Origin: Nocardioides jejuensis
GTDB lineage: Bacteria; Actinomycetota; Actinomycetes; Propionibacteriales; Nocardioidaceae
Direction of reading: 5' to 3'
Assembly: GCF_004337475.1 (NCBI RefSeq)
Contig: NZ_SJZJ01000003.1
Location: forward strand, 62,001-126,000
Length of the DNA: 64,000 nucleotides
Shown here: piece after piece, positions 1 through 7,613 of the stretch
Layout: every line of letters starts with the position of its first letter
How positions within the stretch are numbered: position 1 is the first letter of the stretch
The notes under the pieces: generated by a model
The model's input: only the letters and a program-made list of their open reading frames with translations
What the model was told of the DNA's origin: nothing
Database searches by the model: none
Made by a program: the position numbers and the translations under genes

Positions 1-176
1 CGCCCGCTGCGGGTCTGCCGGGCGCCGTCCTTGACGCATTCGGGGCACTGGAAGCCCACGGCCGCCGAGCGCATGCAGTCCGGGCAGATCGGACGCTCGC
101 AGCGCTGGCAGGAGATGTGCGTCTCCCGCCCCGCGTGCCGGTAGCACTGCGGGGCGGGAGTCACGGGGTCGCTCAA
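1..176 (-). CDS. Rhomboid family serine protease, N-terminal part only
   Basis: The gene is cut by the left window edge; only about 58 codons are visible. The readable N-terminus has cysteine/histidine pairs (CYRHAGRETHISCQRC, then CPDC and CPEC) that form the B-box-like zinc finger often preceding the membrane domain of actinobacterial rhomboid proteases. The catalytic membrane part is outside the window, so the family call rests on this zinc-finger motif and on position directly after the cyclophilin gene, a common actinobacterial pairing. The start is probably TTG at 176 (MSDPVTPAP...), three bases after the ppiA stop; GTG at 164 is an alternative. Confidence 0.65.
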   Translation of the reverse strand, partial: MSDPVTPAPQCYRHAGRETHISCQRCERPICPDCMRSAAVGFQCPECVKDGARQTRSG

Positions 177-178
177 GG

Positions 179-691
179 TTAGCGGGTGATCTCGACGGAC
201 TCGATGACGACCGGCTCGACCGGGCGGTCCATCGCGCCGGTGGCCACGCCCTCGATCGCGTCGACGACAGCCTTGGAGGCGTCGTCGGCGACCTCGCCGA
301 AGATCGTGTGGCGGTTGGTCAGCCACGGCGTCTCGACCGTCGTGATGAAGAACTGCGAGCCGTTGGTGCCCGGGCCGGCGTTGGCCATGGCGAGCAGGTA
401 GGGCTTGTTGAAGGAGAGCTCCGGGTGGAACTCGTCCTTGAACTTGTAGCCCGGACCGCCGATGCCCTGACCCAGCGGGCAACCGCCCTGGATCATGAAG
501 TCCTTGATGATCCGGTGGAAGACCAGGCCGTCGTAGAACTTCTCGCCCGAGCGTCCGGCGTCGTCGGTGTAGTCCTTGGTGCCCTCGGCGAGGCCGACGA
601 AGTTCTCCACCGTCGCGGGAGCGTGGTTGGGGAAGAGGTTGATCGTGATGTCACCCTTGTTGGTCTTCAGGGTGGCCTTCAGGTCAGACAT
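179..691 (-). CDS. ppiA: Peptidyl-prolyl cis-trans isomerase, cyclophilin type
   Basis: A 170-residue single-domain cyclophilin catalysing cis-trans isomerisation of proline peptide bonds. The active-site arginine is in FHRIIKDFMIQGG (Arg60), followed by the GPGYKFKDE and GSQFFITT segments and the NRHTIFGEV strand that line the proline pocket. No signal peptide or membrane segment is visible, so it is cytoplasmic. The downstream rhomboid-like gene follows by a few bases on the same strand, suggesting co-transcription. Length and motifs match the family fully. Confidence 0.95.
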   Translation of the reverse strand: MSDLKATLKTNKGDITINLFPNHAPATVENFVGLAEGTKDYTDDAGRSGEKFYDGLVFHRIIKDFMIQGGCPLGQGIGGPGYKFKDEFHPELSFNKPYLLAMANAGPGTNGSQFFITTVETPWLTNRHTIFGEVADDASKAVVDAIEGVATGAMDRPVEPVVIESVEITR

Positions 692-775
692 GGCTGCCTC
701 TCGGGGTCGAAGTCAATGCGGTCCTGAGCGTACAAGGGGCTGGCGACAGCCCGCGGCGTGCGGCAGGATCGCCGC

Positions 776-1096
776 ATGGCGAAGCGCTCTGAGAAGGATC
801 TGGCCGCGCTGCCCGACGAGTGGGCTCCGCAGATCGAGAAGACGTTCACGCAGTTGGCGACGACCGGTCCCAAGCTGATGAACAAGGGCCGCAAGCTCGC
901 CAAGGAGAAGGGCGCGAAGGTGCCCAAGAAGCACGTCGGCCAGGCGCCCACCGGAGCCCTGACCAAGAAGATCGTCGTCCTCGGCGGCCTCGGCGCACTC
1001 CTCGTCATGGCCGTACGCCGAGCGCTCGGCGCCGGCGGCGACTGGCAGGTCGCCCCGCCCGCGCCCACCGAAGAGGTCGACTCCGACCTCGGCTGA
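776..1096 (+). CDS. Small single-pass membrane protein of unknown function
   Basis: A 106-residue lysine-rich protein. The N-terminal two thirds are charged and soluble (MAKRSEKDLAALPDEW, several KK/RK pairs), and one hydrophobic segment (VVLGGLGALLVMAV, about residues 72-85) could cross the membrane. The ATG at 776 is chosen because AGGA lies 7 bases upstream; an in-frame GTG at 758 has no better site. It is divergent from ppiA across about 85 bases. I do not recognise the family. Confidence 0.6.
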   Translation: MAKRSEKDLAALPDEWAPQIEKTFTQLATTGPKLMNKGRKLAKEKGAKVPKKHVGQAPTGALTKKIVVLGGLGALLVMAVRRALGAGGDWQVAPPAPTEEVDSDLG

Positions 1097-1100
1097 CGCG

Positions 1101-1433
1101 TCAGCCGACGAGCGCCGGCGCCTCCGCGCGGACCTTGGCCTCGACACGACGCTCGACCACGAAGATCAGCCCGGGGACGAGGCCGGCGAGCAGCATCAGG
1201 CCGAGGAACGTGTAGGTCCACCCCGCGCGCATCGACAGGATGAACGCCGCGACGACGTACGCCATGTAGACGTAGCCGTGGCCGACGGCGACGATCGGCG
1301 TCAGGGTCTCTCCGAACGACTGGATCGAGCCACCCTCGGGGAAGAGGTACTTGCAGATCATGCCGATCGTCAGCGCCACCAGCAGCGTGCCGACGACGTA
1401 GGCGAGGACCTTGTAGGCAGGGAAGAGCTTCAC
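1101..1433 (-). CDS. DUF3817 family integral membrane protein
   Basis: A 110-residue protein with three strongly hydrophobic segments (about residues 8-30, 40-65 and 72-95), matching the size and layout of DUF3817 membrane proteins common in actinobacteria. Conserved-looking features include GHGYVYMAYV in the middle helix. The GTG at 1433 (VKLFPAYK) is the first usable start in frame ahead of the hydrophobic core. It lies downstream of the SURF1-family gene on the same strand, about 25 bases away, so co-transcription is likely. Function is unknown. Confidence 0.8.
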   Translation of the reverse strand: MKLFPAYKVLAYVVGTLLVALTIGMICKYLFPEGGSIQSFGETLTPIVAVGHGYVYMAYVVAAFILSMRAGWTYTFLGLMLLAGLVPGLIFVVERRVEAKVRAEAPALVG

Positions 1434-1458
1434 GGCCGAAACGGTACCTGCGCTGCCC

Positions 1459-2241
1459 TTACGCCGGTACGTCGTCCTCGTCACCCTCGTCGGCTGCCTC
1501 GCCGTCCGCGTCCGGGTCGGCCAGCACGTCGTCCATGAGCCAGCGCCACCACATGAAGACCACGAAGCCACCGAAGAACCACCACTCGATGGCGTAGAAG
1601 AGGTTCCGGATCGCGGAGAACCGCGGCGCCGGCGGCAGCTGGTCCAGCTCCGCACGATCCAGGCCGTGGTCGGTGTCGGAGGCGATGACGTAGGCGCCGT
1701 ACAGGTCCTGGTCGACGAAGTGCAGGGCGTCGGCAATCCGCAGCTGCGGCAGGACGTCGTCGGTCGTGTCGGTGTCGACCTCGCCCGTGCCCTCGGCCGG
1801 CTGCAGCCAGCCCTTGAGCGTCATTGGCCCGGACGGAGCGGCGGGCACCGACGACTGCGACGGGGTCCAGCCCCGCACGACGGGCATCGCGGACTTCGTG
1901 CCGTCGACCGTCACCGGTGTCACGACCCAGTAGCCCTCGACACCCGCGCGCTCGCGCCCGCTCACCAGGAACGTCGACTTCGGCAGCCACCGACCCGCGA
2001 ACGACACCGGCTGGCCGACGTACTGACCGGGGAACGGGTCGTCCGGCCCGATCGCCTTCGCGAGCGGGATCGCGGAGACCGTCGTCAGGTCGCGGACGGC
2101 GGCTTCGCGCTTGGTCTTCCACGCGTCGAGCTGCCAGACGCCGAGCATCACCGCGGCGGCGAGGAGCACCACCGCGAGGAGGTGGACGCCCCAGTAGCGA
2201 GGCGACAGCGGATGGGGCCGTCGTTCCGGGGCAGGTGGCAC
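1459..2241 (-). CDS. SURF1 family protein (cytochrome oxidase assembly)
   Basis: A 260-residue protein with one N-terminal membrane anchor (HLLAVVLLAAAVMLGVWQL, about 20-38), a periplasmic-side domain, and a C-terminal hydrophobic stretch (NLFYAIEWWFFGGFVVFMWW). This two-anchor layout with LGVWQLDAWKTKR after the first helix is the SURF1/Shy1 pattern. Family members help insert heme into cytochrome c oxidase. The acidic C-terminal tail (DADGEAADEGDEDD) is common in actinobacterial members. It is divergent from the metallo-hydrolase at 2264 over only 22 bases. Confidence 0.88.
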   Translation of the reverse strand: MPPAPERRPHPLSPRYWGVHLLAVVLLAAAVMLGVWQLDAWKTKREAAVRDLTTVSAIPLAKAIGPDDPFPGQYVGQPVSFAGRWLPKSTFLVSGRERAGVEGYWVVTPVTVDGTKSAMPVVRGWTPSQSSVPAAPSGPMTLKGWLQPAEGTGEVDTDTTDDVLPQLRIADALHFVDQDLYGAYVIASDTDHGLDRAELDQLPPAPRFSAIRNLFYAIEWWFFGGFVVFMWWRWLMDDVLADPDADGEAADEGDEDDVPA

Positions 2242-2263
2242 GCGACCAGCCTACGATCAGGGC

Positions 2264-3061
2264 ATGACGACGCGGATCCACCACCTCGACTGCGGAACGA
2301 TGCATCCCCTCGGCGCCCCGGGCGGTCGGCTGATGCCACGGCGCATGGTCGCCCACTGTCTCCTCGTCGAGCGTCCGGAGGGGCTGGTCCTCGTCGACGC
2401 CGGCTTCGGCACCGGTGACCTCGCGGACAAGAAGCGGCTGGGCCGCCCGTTCCTCAGCCTGGTCCGTCCGGACCTGGCCCCGGAGCAGACCGCGCGCGCC
2501 CAGGTCGCAGACCTCGGCTTCACCGTCGAGGACGTCACGGACGTCGTCCTCACCCACATGGACGTCGACCACGCCGGCGGCCTTGGCGACTTCCCGCACG
2601 CGCGCATCCACGTCGCGGCGGAGGAGCACCGGGCGGCGATGGACCCCGCGACCCTGCTCGAGAAGCGCCGCTACATCCAGGGCCAGTGGGCCCATGGGCC
2701 GCAGTGGCAGCTGCACGAGGCCGGTGGCGACGACTGGTTCGGGTTCAGCGGCGTGCGCGCGCTGGGCGACGACGTCGTCCTGATTCCGCTGCGAGGCCAC
2801 ACCCGCGGGCACTCCGGTGTCGCGGTGCGTACGCCGGAGGGCGGCTGGCTGCTCCACGCCGGCGACAGCTACTTCTGGCACGGCGAGCTCGAGCGGCCGC
2901 CGGCGTACAACTACGGACTCGTCGGCTTCCAGAAGCTGATGGCGGTCCACGAGAAGGAGCGCCGCACCAACCAGGAGCGCCTGCGCGAGCTGCGCGCCGG
3001 CCACCCCGAGGTGACCATCTTCTCGGCGCACGACGAGACCGAGTTCAACCACCTCGCCTGA
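2264..3061 (+). CDS. MBL-fold metallo-hydrolase, lactonase-like
   Basis: A 265-residue metallo-beta-lactamase-fold enzyme. The dinuclear-metal signature HxDxDH is seen as THMDVDHAGG (His98, Asp100, Asp102, His103), followed by RGHTRGHSG and LLHAGDSYFW, which supply further metal ligands. It resembles the N-acyl homoserine lactonase branch in overall length, but that substrate is only a family-level guess; many relatives act on other esters or lactones. Cytoplasmic, no signal peptide. It appears monocistronic and convergent with the membrane protein at 3083. Confidence 0.8.
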   Translation: MTTRIHHLDCGTMHPLGAPGGRLMPRRMVAHCLLVERPEGLVLVDAGFGTGDLADKKRLGRPFLSLVRPDLAPEQTARAQVADLGFTVEDVTDVVLTHMDVDHAGGLGDFPHARIHVAAEEHRAAMDPATLLEKRRYIQGQWAHGPQWQLHEAGGDDWFGFSGVRALGDDVVLIPLRGHTRGHSGVAVRTPEGGWLLHAGDSYFWHGELERPPAYNYGLVGFQKLMAVHEKERRTNQERLRELRAGHPEVTIFSAHDETEFNHLA

Positions 3062-3082
3062 CGCAGAGCGTGGGGGCCGTGC

Positions 3083-3421
3083 TCAGACGAGCACGACCGC
3101 CACGCCGACCGCGCCGAGCAGCAGGCCAACCGCGAACCACCCGCTCACCACCCGTACGCCGTGGATCGCGCGGGCCGCGGCGATGCCCGCCAGCCACAGG
3201 ATCGTGGCGATCACCGCGAGGGTCACCCGGCCACCGACGGCATCGGTCGGCAGGGCGAGTGCCGCAAGCAGCAGGCCGACCGCGAAGTGCGCGACCGTCA
3301 CGACGGTGAGCGACGACATCACCCACCGCTGCACCTGCGTGAGGCTGGCGTCGTTGACCGGCCGCACGGGGTTGGCGGGATCCATGAGGTGGCGCGGCCG
3401 GCGCTGCTGCCCGGTGCTCAT
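3083..3421 (-). CDS. Hypothetical small integral membrane protein
   Basis: A 112-residue protein with a polar N-terminus (about 35 residues) and three predicted membrane segments (MSSLTVVTVAHFAVGLLLAA, VTLAVIATILWLAGIAAA and the C-terminal WFAVGLLLGAVGVAVVLV). Its start codon lies two bases after the stop of the upstream rhodanese gene, so the two are almost certainly co-transcribed. No family is recognised; the pairing with a sulfurtransferase is the only functional hint. Confidence 0.65.
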   Translation of the reverse strand: MSTGQQRRPRHLMDPANPVRPVNDASLTQVQRWVMSSLTVVTVAHFAVGLLLAALALPTDAVGGRVTLAVIATILWLAGIAAARAIHGVRVVSGWFAVGLLLGAVGVAVVLV

Positions 3422-3423
3422 CG

Positions 3424-4239
3424 TCAGATCTCCACCGGGGCACCGATGAGGCTGCCGTACTCGACCCAGGAGCCGTCGTAGTTGCGGACCTTCTCGACGC
3501 CGAGCAGCTCGCTGAGCACGAACCAGGTGTGCGCGCTGCGCTCGCCGATCCTGCAGTACGCGATCACCTCGTCACCGCCGAGCACGTCGGCGTACAGCTC
3601 ACGGAGCTCGTCGTCCGGGAGGAAGCTGCCGTCCTCGGCCGCCGACTTCGCCCACGGCACGTTGACCGCGGTCGGGACGTGGCCGCGGACCTGCGGCTGC
3701 TCCTGCGGGAAGTGCGCCGGTGCCAGGATCTCGCCGGAGAACTCCGCGGGAGACCGGACGTCGAGGATCGGCGTCGCGCCGATGGCGGCGATCACGTCGT
3801 CGCGGAAGGCCCGGATCGACAGGTCGACCGGACGCGCGACGTAGCGCGTCGCCGAGCGGAAGACCGGCGTCGACTCCAGCGGCCGGCCCTCGAGCTCCCA
3901 CTTCTTCCGGCCGCCGTCGAGCAGGCGCACGTCCTGGTGCCCGTAGAGCTTGAAGTACCAGTACGCGTACGCCGCGAACCAGTTGTTGTCGCCGCCATAG
4001 AGGACGACGGTGTCGCCGTTGGTCACGCCCTTCGCCGAGAGCAGCGCGCTGAAGCCGTCCTGGTCGATGACGTCGCGACGAGCCGGGTGCTGCAGGTCAG
4101 CGCGCCAGTCGAGCTGGATCGCGCCGGGGATGTGGGTGATGCCGTGGGCGGCGGTGTCTTCGTCCACCTCGATGACGACGACGCTGCCGAGGTTCTGCTC
4201 GAGCCAGTCGCCGTCCACGAGGACGTCTGTGCGGGCCAT
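3424..4239 (-). CDS. sseA: Thiosulfate/3-mercaptopyruvate sulfurtransferase (two-domain rhodanese)
   Basis: A 271-residue tandem rhodanese. The N-terminal inactive domain spans about residues 1-125; the catalytic domain follows and carries the active-site loop CRIGERS (Cys229), which forms the persulfide intermediate. The same loop with the HTWFVL extension is typical of actinobacterial SseA/CysA-type enzymes that move sulfane sulfur to thiols or cyanide. The ATG at 4239 has a GGAG ribosome site 7 bases upstream. It is divergent from a MarR gene with a palindrome between them, suggesting control by that regulator. Confidence 0.9.
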   Translation of the reverse strand: MARTDVLVDGDWLEQNLGSVVVIEVDEDTAAHGITHIPGAIQLDWRADLQHPARRDVIDQDGFSALLSAKGVTNGDTVVLYGGDNNWFAAYAYWYFKLYGHQDVRLLDGGRKKWELEGRPLESTPVFRSATRYVARPVDLSIRAFRDDVIAAIGATPILDVRSPAEFSGEILAPAHFPQEQPQVRGHVPTAVNVPWAKSAAEDGSFLPDDELRELYADVLGGDEVIAYCRIGERSAHTWFVLSELLGVEKVRNYDGSWVEYGSLIGAPVEI

Positions 4240-4257
4240 GGGTGCACTCCTTTTTCG

Positions 4258-4284
4258 TTGGTGTACTAACGATTTGTACACCAA
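4258..4284. promoter_or_regulatory. Inverted repeat, probable MarR/OhrR operator
   Basis: A perfect 9-base dyad, TTGGTGTAC (4258-4266) and GTACACCAA (4276-4284), with a 9-base spacer sits between the divergent rhodanese and MarR genes. A third related half-site, TTGGTACAC, lies at 4288-4296, just ahead of the MarR start. The placement fits an operator that lets the MarR protein repress both promoters. Binding is inferred. Confidence 0.65.
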
Positions 4285-4303
4285 GCATTGGTACACTCAC
4301 AAC

Positions 4304-4765
4304 ATGAGCCGCAGCACACCGCCGTCCCTCGAGGGCATCGACAACCCCCTCGCCCTCGAGCAGCAGGTCTGTTTCGCCCTGGCGATCGCCTCGCGCACCG
4401 TCATCGCCACCTACCGGCCGCTGCTGGAGCCGATGGGCCTGACCCACCCGCAGTACCTGGTGATGCTCGCCCTCTGGCAGCAGGAGCCACTCCGCGTCAA
4501 CGAGCTCTCCCGCCTGCTCCAGCTCGACCCCGGCACGCTCTCCCCGCTGCTCAAGCGGCTCGAGGCGAGCGGCTACATCCGGCGCGAGCGCGACCCGCAC
4601 GACGAGCGCGCGCTGGCCGTCGTACTCACGGAGAAGGGGCGCGCGCTCCGGGAGGATGCGCTCGCCATCCCGCCGGCGATCGTCGAGCGCCTGGGTCTGC
4701 CGCTCGATGAGCTGCTCGACCTGCACAAGCGACTGACCCAGGTGATCGCCGCCGCGACCAGCTGA
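4304..4765 (+). CDS. MarR family regulator, OhrR-like
   Basis: A 153-residue winged-helix regulator. The N-terminal LEQQVCFALAIASR (Cys23) matches the position of the peroxide-sensing cysteine of OhrR proteins, and the recognition helix region is followed by the wing RRERDPHDERALAVVLTEKG. OhrR proteins normally repress an organic hydroperoxide reductase, but here the divergent neighbour is a rhodanese, so the signal may be a reactive sulfur species or another thiol oxidant. That is inference. The ATG at 4304 is preceded by the operator-like dyad. Confidence 0.88.
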   Translation: MSRSTPPSLEGIDNPLALEQQVCFALAIASRTVIATYRPLLEPMGLTHPQYLVMLALWQQEPLRVNELSRLLQLDPGTLSPLLKRLEASGYIRRERDPHDERALAVVLTEKGRALREDALAIPPAIVERLGLPLDELLDLHKRLTQVIAAATS

Positions 4766-4769
4766 GCCG

Positions 4770-5771
4770 TCAGAGCCCGGTCGGCTCCTCGACGGGTTCC
4801 ACCGAGTTGCAGATCGCGAACGGCAGCAGGTCGTCGAGCGTCACCGCCGCTGCGGCGTACGGCGCCTTCGGGCGGAGCCCGATCCGACCTGTCGACGGAT
4901 CGTCCAGCACCTCCGGGCGGAACCCGTCGGTGAACCCCGGCGCACTGCGGATCACCGGCCATGCCCGCGTGATGGCGACGCGCTCCACCAGGTCAGCCCG
5001 CTCGGCTCCGAACCGCGCGGTGGCCAGCCCATCGGCGAACGACACCGAGAACGCCGGGAGATCACCCAGGTTGCGCGGATCCAGCTCGCCGACGAGCGTC
5101 GCCTGGTCCTCGGCCGTCGCGTCCTCGCCGAGCGCCGTCCGCACCGGCACACATCCCCGCCGCAGGTACGCCGACTCGGCACCGCTGTCGGTCAGGTCCG
5201 GAAGCGCGGGGTCCGACGCCCAGACCGCGTCGCCCTCCCGGGCCACGCCCTTCACGAGCAGGTGCTGGTCAGCCATCACGGTCACCCCCGCCAGCGCCTT
5301 CTCTACGAGCGCACCCTCGACCCGTGCCATGGGCAACCCGGGCCGGAAGGCGACGACGTAGCCCGCGCCTTCGGGGCCGGTGAAGCGCACCTCCCAGTCC
5401 ACGTCGTCCTCGGTGAAGCCGTGGTCGAGCCAGAAGCGCGAGTGGTCCGCCGCGAGCAGACCGTCCGTCAGCACGACAGCGTCGCTCCGGACCCGCTCCC
5501 AGAACGCCGACCGGTCCGCCATCAGGTCGTCGCTCGTCATCTCCGGTACGCCGAAGCGCGCCCGGATCGTGTCGAAGTCCGTCAGCGTGACGACCTCGGC
5601 GTCCGCGGGCACGAGGGCCAGTGCGCGCCACACCTGACCGGTCGGGTGCGCCGGCAGGGCGAGCTGCGAGGGGATCTCGGTTGGCGACGGCTCCGCCGTG
5701 ACGGGCGCGGCAGGCGCACCGCAGCCGCTGAGCACCACGGCCGTCAGTGCCGCTCCGAGCAGAATCCGCAC
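4770..5771 (-). CDS. Putative lipoprotein of unknown function
   Basis: A 333-residue protein with a short signal peptide ending in a lipobox (LSGCG, Cys about 17), then a proline/threonine-rich linker (APAAPVTAEPSPTEIPSQ). It should be lipid-anchored on the outer face of the membrane. The rest is a soluble acidic domain without a family I recognise. The start is GTG at 5771. It is convergent with the MarR gene, which ends 4 bases away. Confidence 0.7.
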   Translation of the reverse strand: MRILLGAALTAVVLSGCGAPAAPVTAEPSPTEIPSQLALPAHPTGQVWRALALVPADAEVVTLTDFDTIRARFGVPEMTSDDLMADRSAFWERVRSDAVVLTDGLLAADHSRFWLDHGFTEDDVDWEVRFTGPEGAGYVVAFRPGLPMARVEGALVEKALAGVTVMADQHLLVKGVAREGDAVWASDPALPDLTDSGAESAYLRRGCVPVRTALGEDATAEDQATLVGELDPRNLGDLPAFSVSFADGLATARFGAERADLVERVAITRAWPVIRSAPGFTDGFRPEVLDDPSTGRIGLRPKAPYAAAAVTLDDLLPFAICNSVEPVEEPTGL

Positions 5772-5808
5772 CGGTCGAGGGTAAGCGCTCGACCCATCTT
5801 GACCGGTG

Positions 5809-6042
5809 TCAGCCGGTGACCGCCCGCAGCTTCGGCCGGGCCACGACCACGTAGACGATCGTGCCGACGAGGCCGAGGAAGATCATCAGCAGGATGTGGA
5901 CCAGCTGCTCCTGGCCGGCCGCCCGCCAGACGTCGGTCGGCGTACGGACTGCCTCGATGAGGACGAGCAGCCACCAGATGAAGCCGACGACGAAGACCAG
6001 GAAGACGACGAGCAGGAGGAGGGAGCCGAGGGGGATTGCCAT
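5809..6042 (-). CDS. PLD nuclease N-terminal (PLDc_N) domain membrane protein
   Basis: A 77-residue protein with two hydrophobic helices (LLLLVVFLVFVVGFIWWLLV and HILLMIFLGLVGTIVYVVVA) joined by a short loop. This is the layout of stand-alone PLDc_N proteins, small membrane proteins common in actinobacteria that lack the phospholipase catalytic domain. It is followed at lower coordinates by the lipoprotein gene. Function is unknown. Confidence 0.7.
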   Translation of the reverse strand: MAIPLGSLLLLVVFLVFVVGFIWWLLVLIEAVRTPTDVWRAAGQEQLVHILLMIFLGLVGTIVYVVVARPKLRAVTG

Positions 6043-6057
6043 GCTCCGACCATACGG

Positions 6058-6456
6058 TCAGACGAGGCTCGCGATGAGCTCCTCGATGCGCTTCTTGATC
6101 TCGTCGCGGATCGGCCGGACCGCGTCGAGACCCTGGCCGGCGGGGTCGTCGAGCTTCCAGTCCTCGTAGCGCTTTCCGGGGAAGTACGGGCACTCGTCGC
6201 CACAGCCCATCGTGATGACGACGTCGGAGGCCTGGACCGCCTCGGTCGTGAGCACCTTCGGAGTGTTGGCGGCGATGTCGATGCCCTCCTCGGCCATCGC
6301 CGCCACCGCCATCGGGTTGATCTCGTTGCCCGGCTTGGAGCCGGCGGACAGCACCTCGATGCGGTCGCCCGCGAGGTGCTGGAGATATCCAGCGGCCATC
6401 TGCGAGCGTCCGGCGTTGTGGATGCAGACGAACAGGACGGTGGGCTTGTCGCTCAT
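6058..6456 (-). CDS. arsC: Arsenate reductase, actinobacterial mycothiol-type
   Basis: A 132-residue low-molecular-weight phosphatase-fold enzyme. The anion loop CIHNAGRS (Cys11, a CX5R loop) binds arsenate, and MGCGDECPYFPGKRYEDW supplies Cys85 and Cys89. This loop resembles actinobacterial ArsC proteins that form an arseno-mycothiol adduct resolved by mycoredoxin, rather than the thioredoxin-linked type; the cofactor is inferred from family. The start ATG at 6456 lies 21 bases after the aquaporin gene, so arsR, the channel and arsC form one operon. Confidence 0.92.
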   Translation of the reverse strand: MSDKPTVLFVCIHNAGRSQMAAGYLQHLAGDRIEVLSAGSKPGNEINPMAVAAMAEEGIDIAANTPKVLTTEAVQASDVVITMGCGDECPYFPGKRYEDWKLDDPAGQGLDAVRPIRDEIKKRIEELIASLV

Positions 6457-6476
6457 CGAGGCGGGTCCTTCGGGTG

Positions 6477-7187
6477 TCAGGCGCTGGGCTGGGGGACTGA
6501 TTCCGGAGTCTGCGTGAGGGTTGCAGCCGGGTAGAGCACGCGGACGAGGACGACCGCGAGGCCCGCGCCGACGACTTGCATCGCGAGGAACATCGGCACC
6601 GAGGCGGGCGCGATCCCGGCGAAGGTGTCCGAGAACATCCGGGCGAACGTCACCGCAGGGTTGGCGAACGACGTCGACGAGGTGAACCAGTACGCCGCGA
6701 CGATGTAGCCGGCGACCGCGAAGGCGATGGTCTCGGTGCGGCCCGAGCGGATGCTTCCGAAGATCACGATGACCAGGCCCAGGGTGGCGATGACTTCCCC
6801 GATCCAGAGGCCGCTGCCTGAGCGGTCTCGCGTGGAGATCGAGATGGCGTCGAGGTCGAACATCAGGTTCGCGACGACGGCTCCGAGGGCGCCGCCTGCC
6901 ACCTGGGCGGCAGCGAAGCACGCGGCGTCCCGCCACGAGACGCCGCCGAAGAACGCCTCGACCGCGGTCACGACGGGGTTGAACGCCGCCGACACCGGCT
7001 GCAGCGTCAGGATCAGCGCGACGAGCATGCCGCCGGTGATCAGGCTGTTGGCCAGCAGCTGCAGGCCAACGTCCGAGGTCAGGTTCGTGGCCATGATCCC
7101 CGAGCCGATCACGGTCGCGACGAGGAAGGCGGTGCCGACGAACTCTGCAGCGACCTTCCGGACAAGATCGTCCTGACGGGCGCTCAC
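6477..7187 (-). CDS. MIP/aquaporin family channel in the ars operon
   Basis: A 236-residue membrane protein with six hydrophobic segments and two half-helix channel motifs, AFNPVV in the first half and SFANPAVTFAR in the second, which are versions of the paired NPA boxes of aquaporins. The first has NPV in place of NPA. Between arsR and arsC it probably moves As(III), as for AqpS-type channels that replace an ArsB/Acr3 pump: arsenite made by ArsC leaves down its gradient. The GTG start at 7187 overlaps the arsR stop by 4 bases. Confidence 0.85.
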   Translation of the reverse strand: MSARQDDLVRKVAAEFVGTAFLVATVIGSGIMATNLTSDVGLQLLANSLITGGMLVALILTLQPVSAAFNPVVTAVEAFFGGVSWRDAACFAAAQVAGGALGAVVANLMFDLDAISISTRDRSGSGLWIGEVIATLGLVIVIFGSIRSGRTETIAFAVAGYIVAAYWFTSSTSFANPAVTFARMFSDTFAGIAPASVPMFLAMQVVGAGLAVVLVRVLYPAATLTQTPESVPQPSA

Positions 7188-7540
7188 AGGCCGCCCCCGA
7201 TCAGCGCCGCGAGGTCGGTGAGGGCCTCGGCCCGGATCGAGTAGTAGACCCACGTCCCACGCTTGGCGCGGTCGAGGAGGCCGGCCTCGTGCAGCACCTT
7301 GAGGTGGTGGCTGATCGTCGGCTGGGAGAGGTCGAAGGCGTCGTTGAGGTCGCACACACACGCTTCGCGACCGTCATGCGCCGCCACGAGCGAGAGCAAG
7401 CGCAGCCGGACCGGGTCGGCAAGCGCCTTGAGCAGCGGCACGATGCGCTCCGCCTGCTCACTGGTCAGCGGCTCCGAGACGAGCGGCGAGCAGCACGCCA
7501 CCGTTTCGACGGGCGTGAGTTCCAGGACTGATTTCGACAC
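7184..7540 (-). CDS. arsR: ArsR family arsenite-responsive repressor
   Basis: A 118-residue winged-helix repressor. Vicinal Cys16-Cys17 near the N-terminus (VACCSP) and Cys61/Cys63 in ACVCDL are candidate As(III) ligands; a paired N-terminal cysteine plus a third helix-region cysteine resembles the site described for Corynebacterium ArsR. The DNA-reading helix is in LSQPTISHHLKVLHEAGL. GTG at 7540 is the start chosen since upstream in-frame codons overlap the repeat-rich control region. It is divergent from arsI and overlaps the channel gene by 4 bases. Confidence 0.92.
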   Translation of the reverse strand: MSKSVLELTPVETVACCSPLVSEPLTSEQAERIVPLLKALADPVRLRLLSLVAAHDGREACVCDLNDAFDLSQPTISHHLKVLHEAGLLDRAKRGTWVYYSIRAEALTDLAALIGGGL

Positions 7541-7542
7541 GC

Positions 7543-7601
7543 ATCTATGTTGACGGACATCTATGTCCGTGGCAATCTCAGATATCGACAACGATCTATG
7601 T
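7543..7601. promoter_or_regulatory. ars control region with three ATCTATGT repeats
   Basis: The 73-base gap between arsR and arsI contains ATCTATGT three times (7543-7550, 7559-7566, 7594-7601). The middle copy is part of the dyad GACAT-CT-ATGTC. Such repeats between divergent genes are the expected place for ArsR operators covering both promoters. The exact binding unit is not determined. Confidence 0.6.
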
Positions 7602-7613
7602 ATTGGAGAAGCC

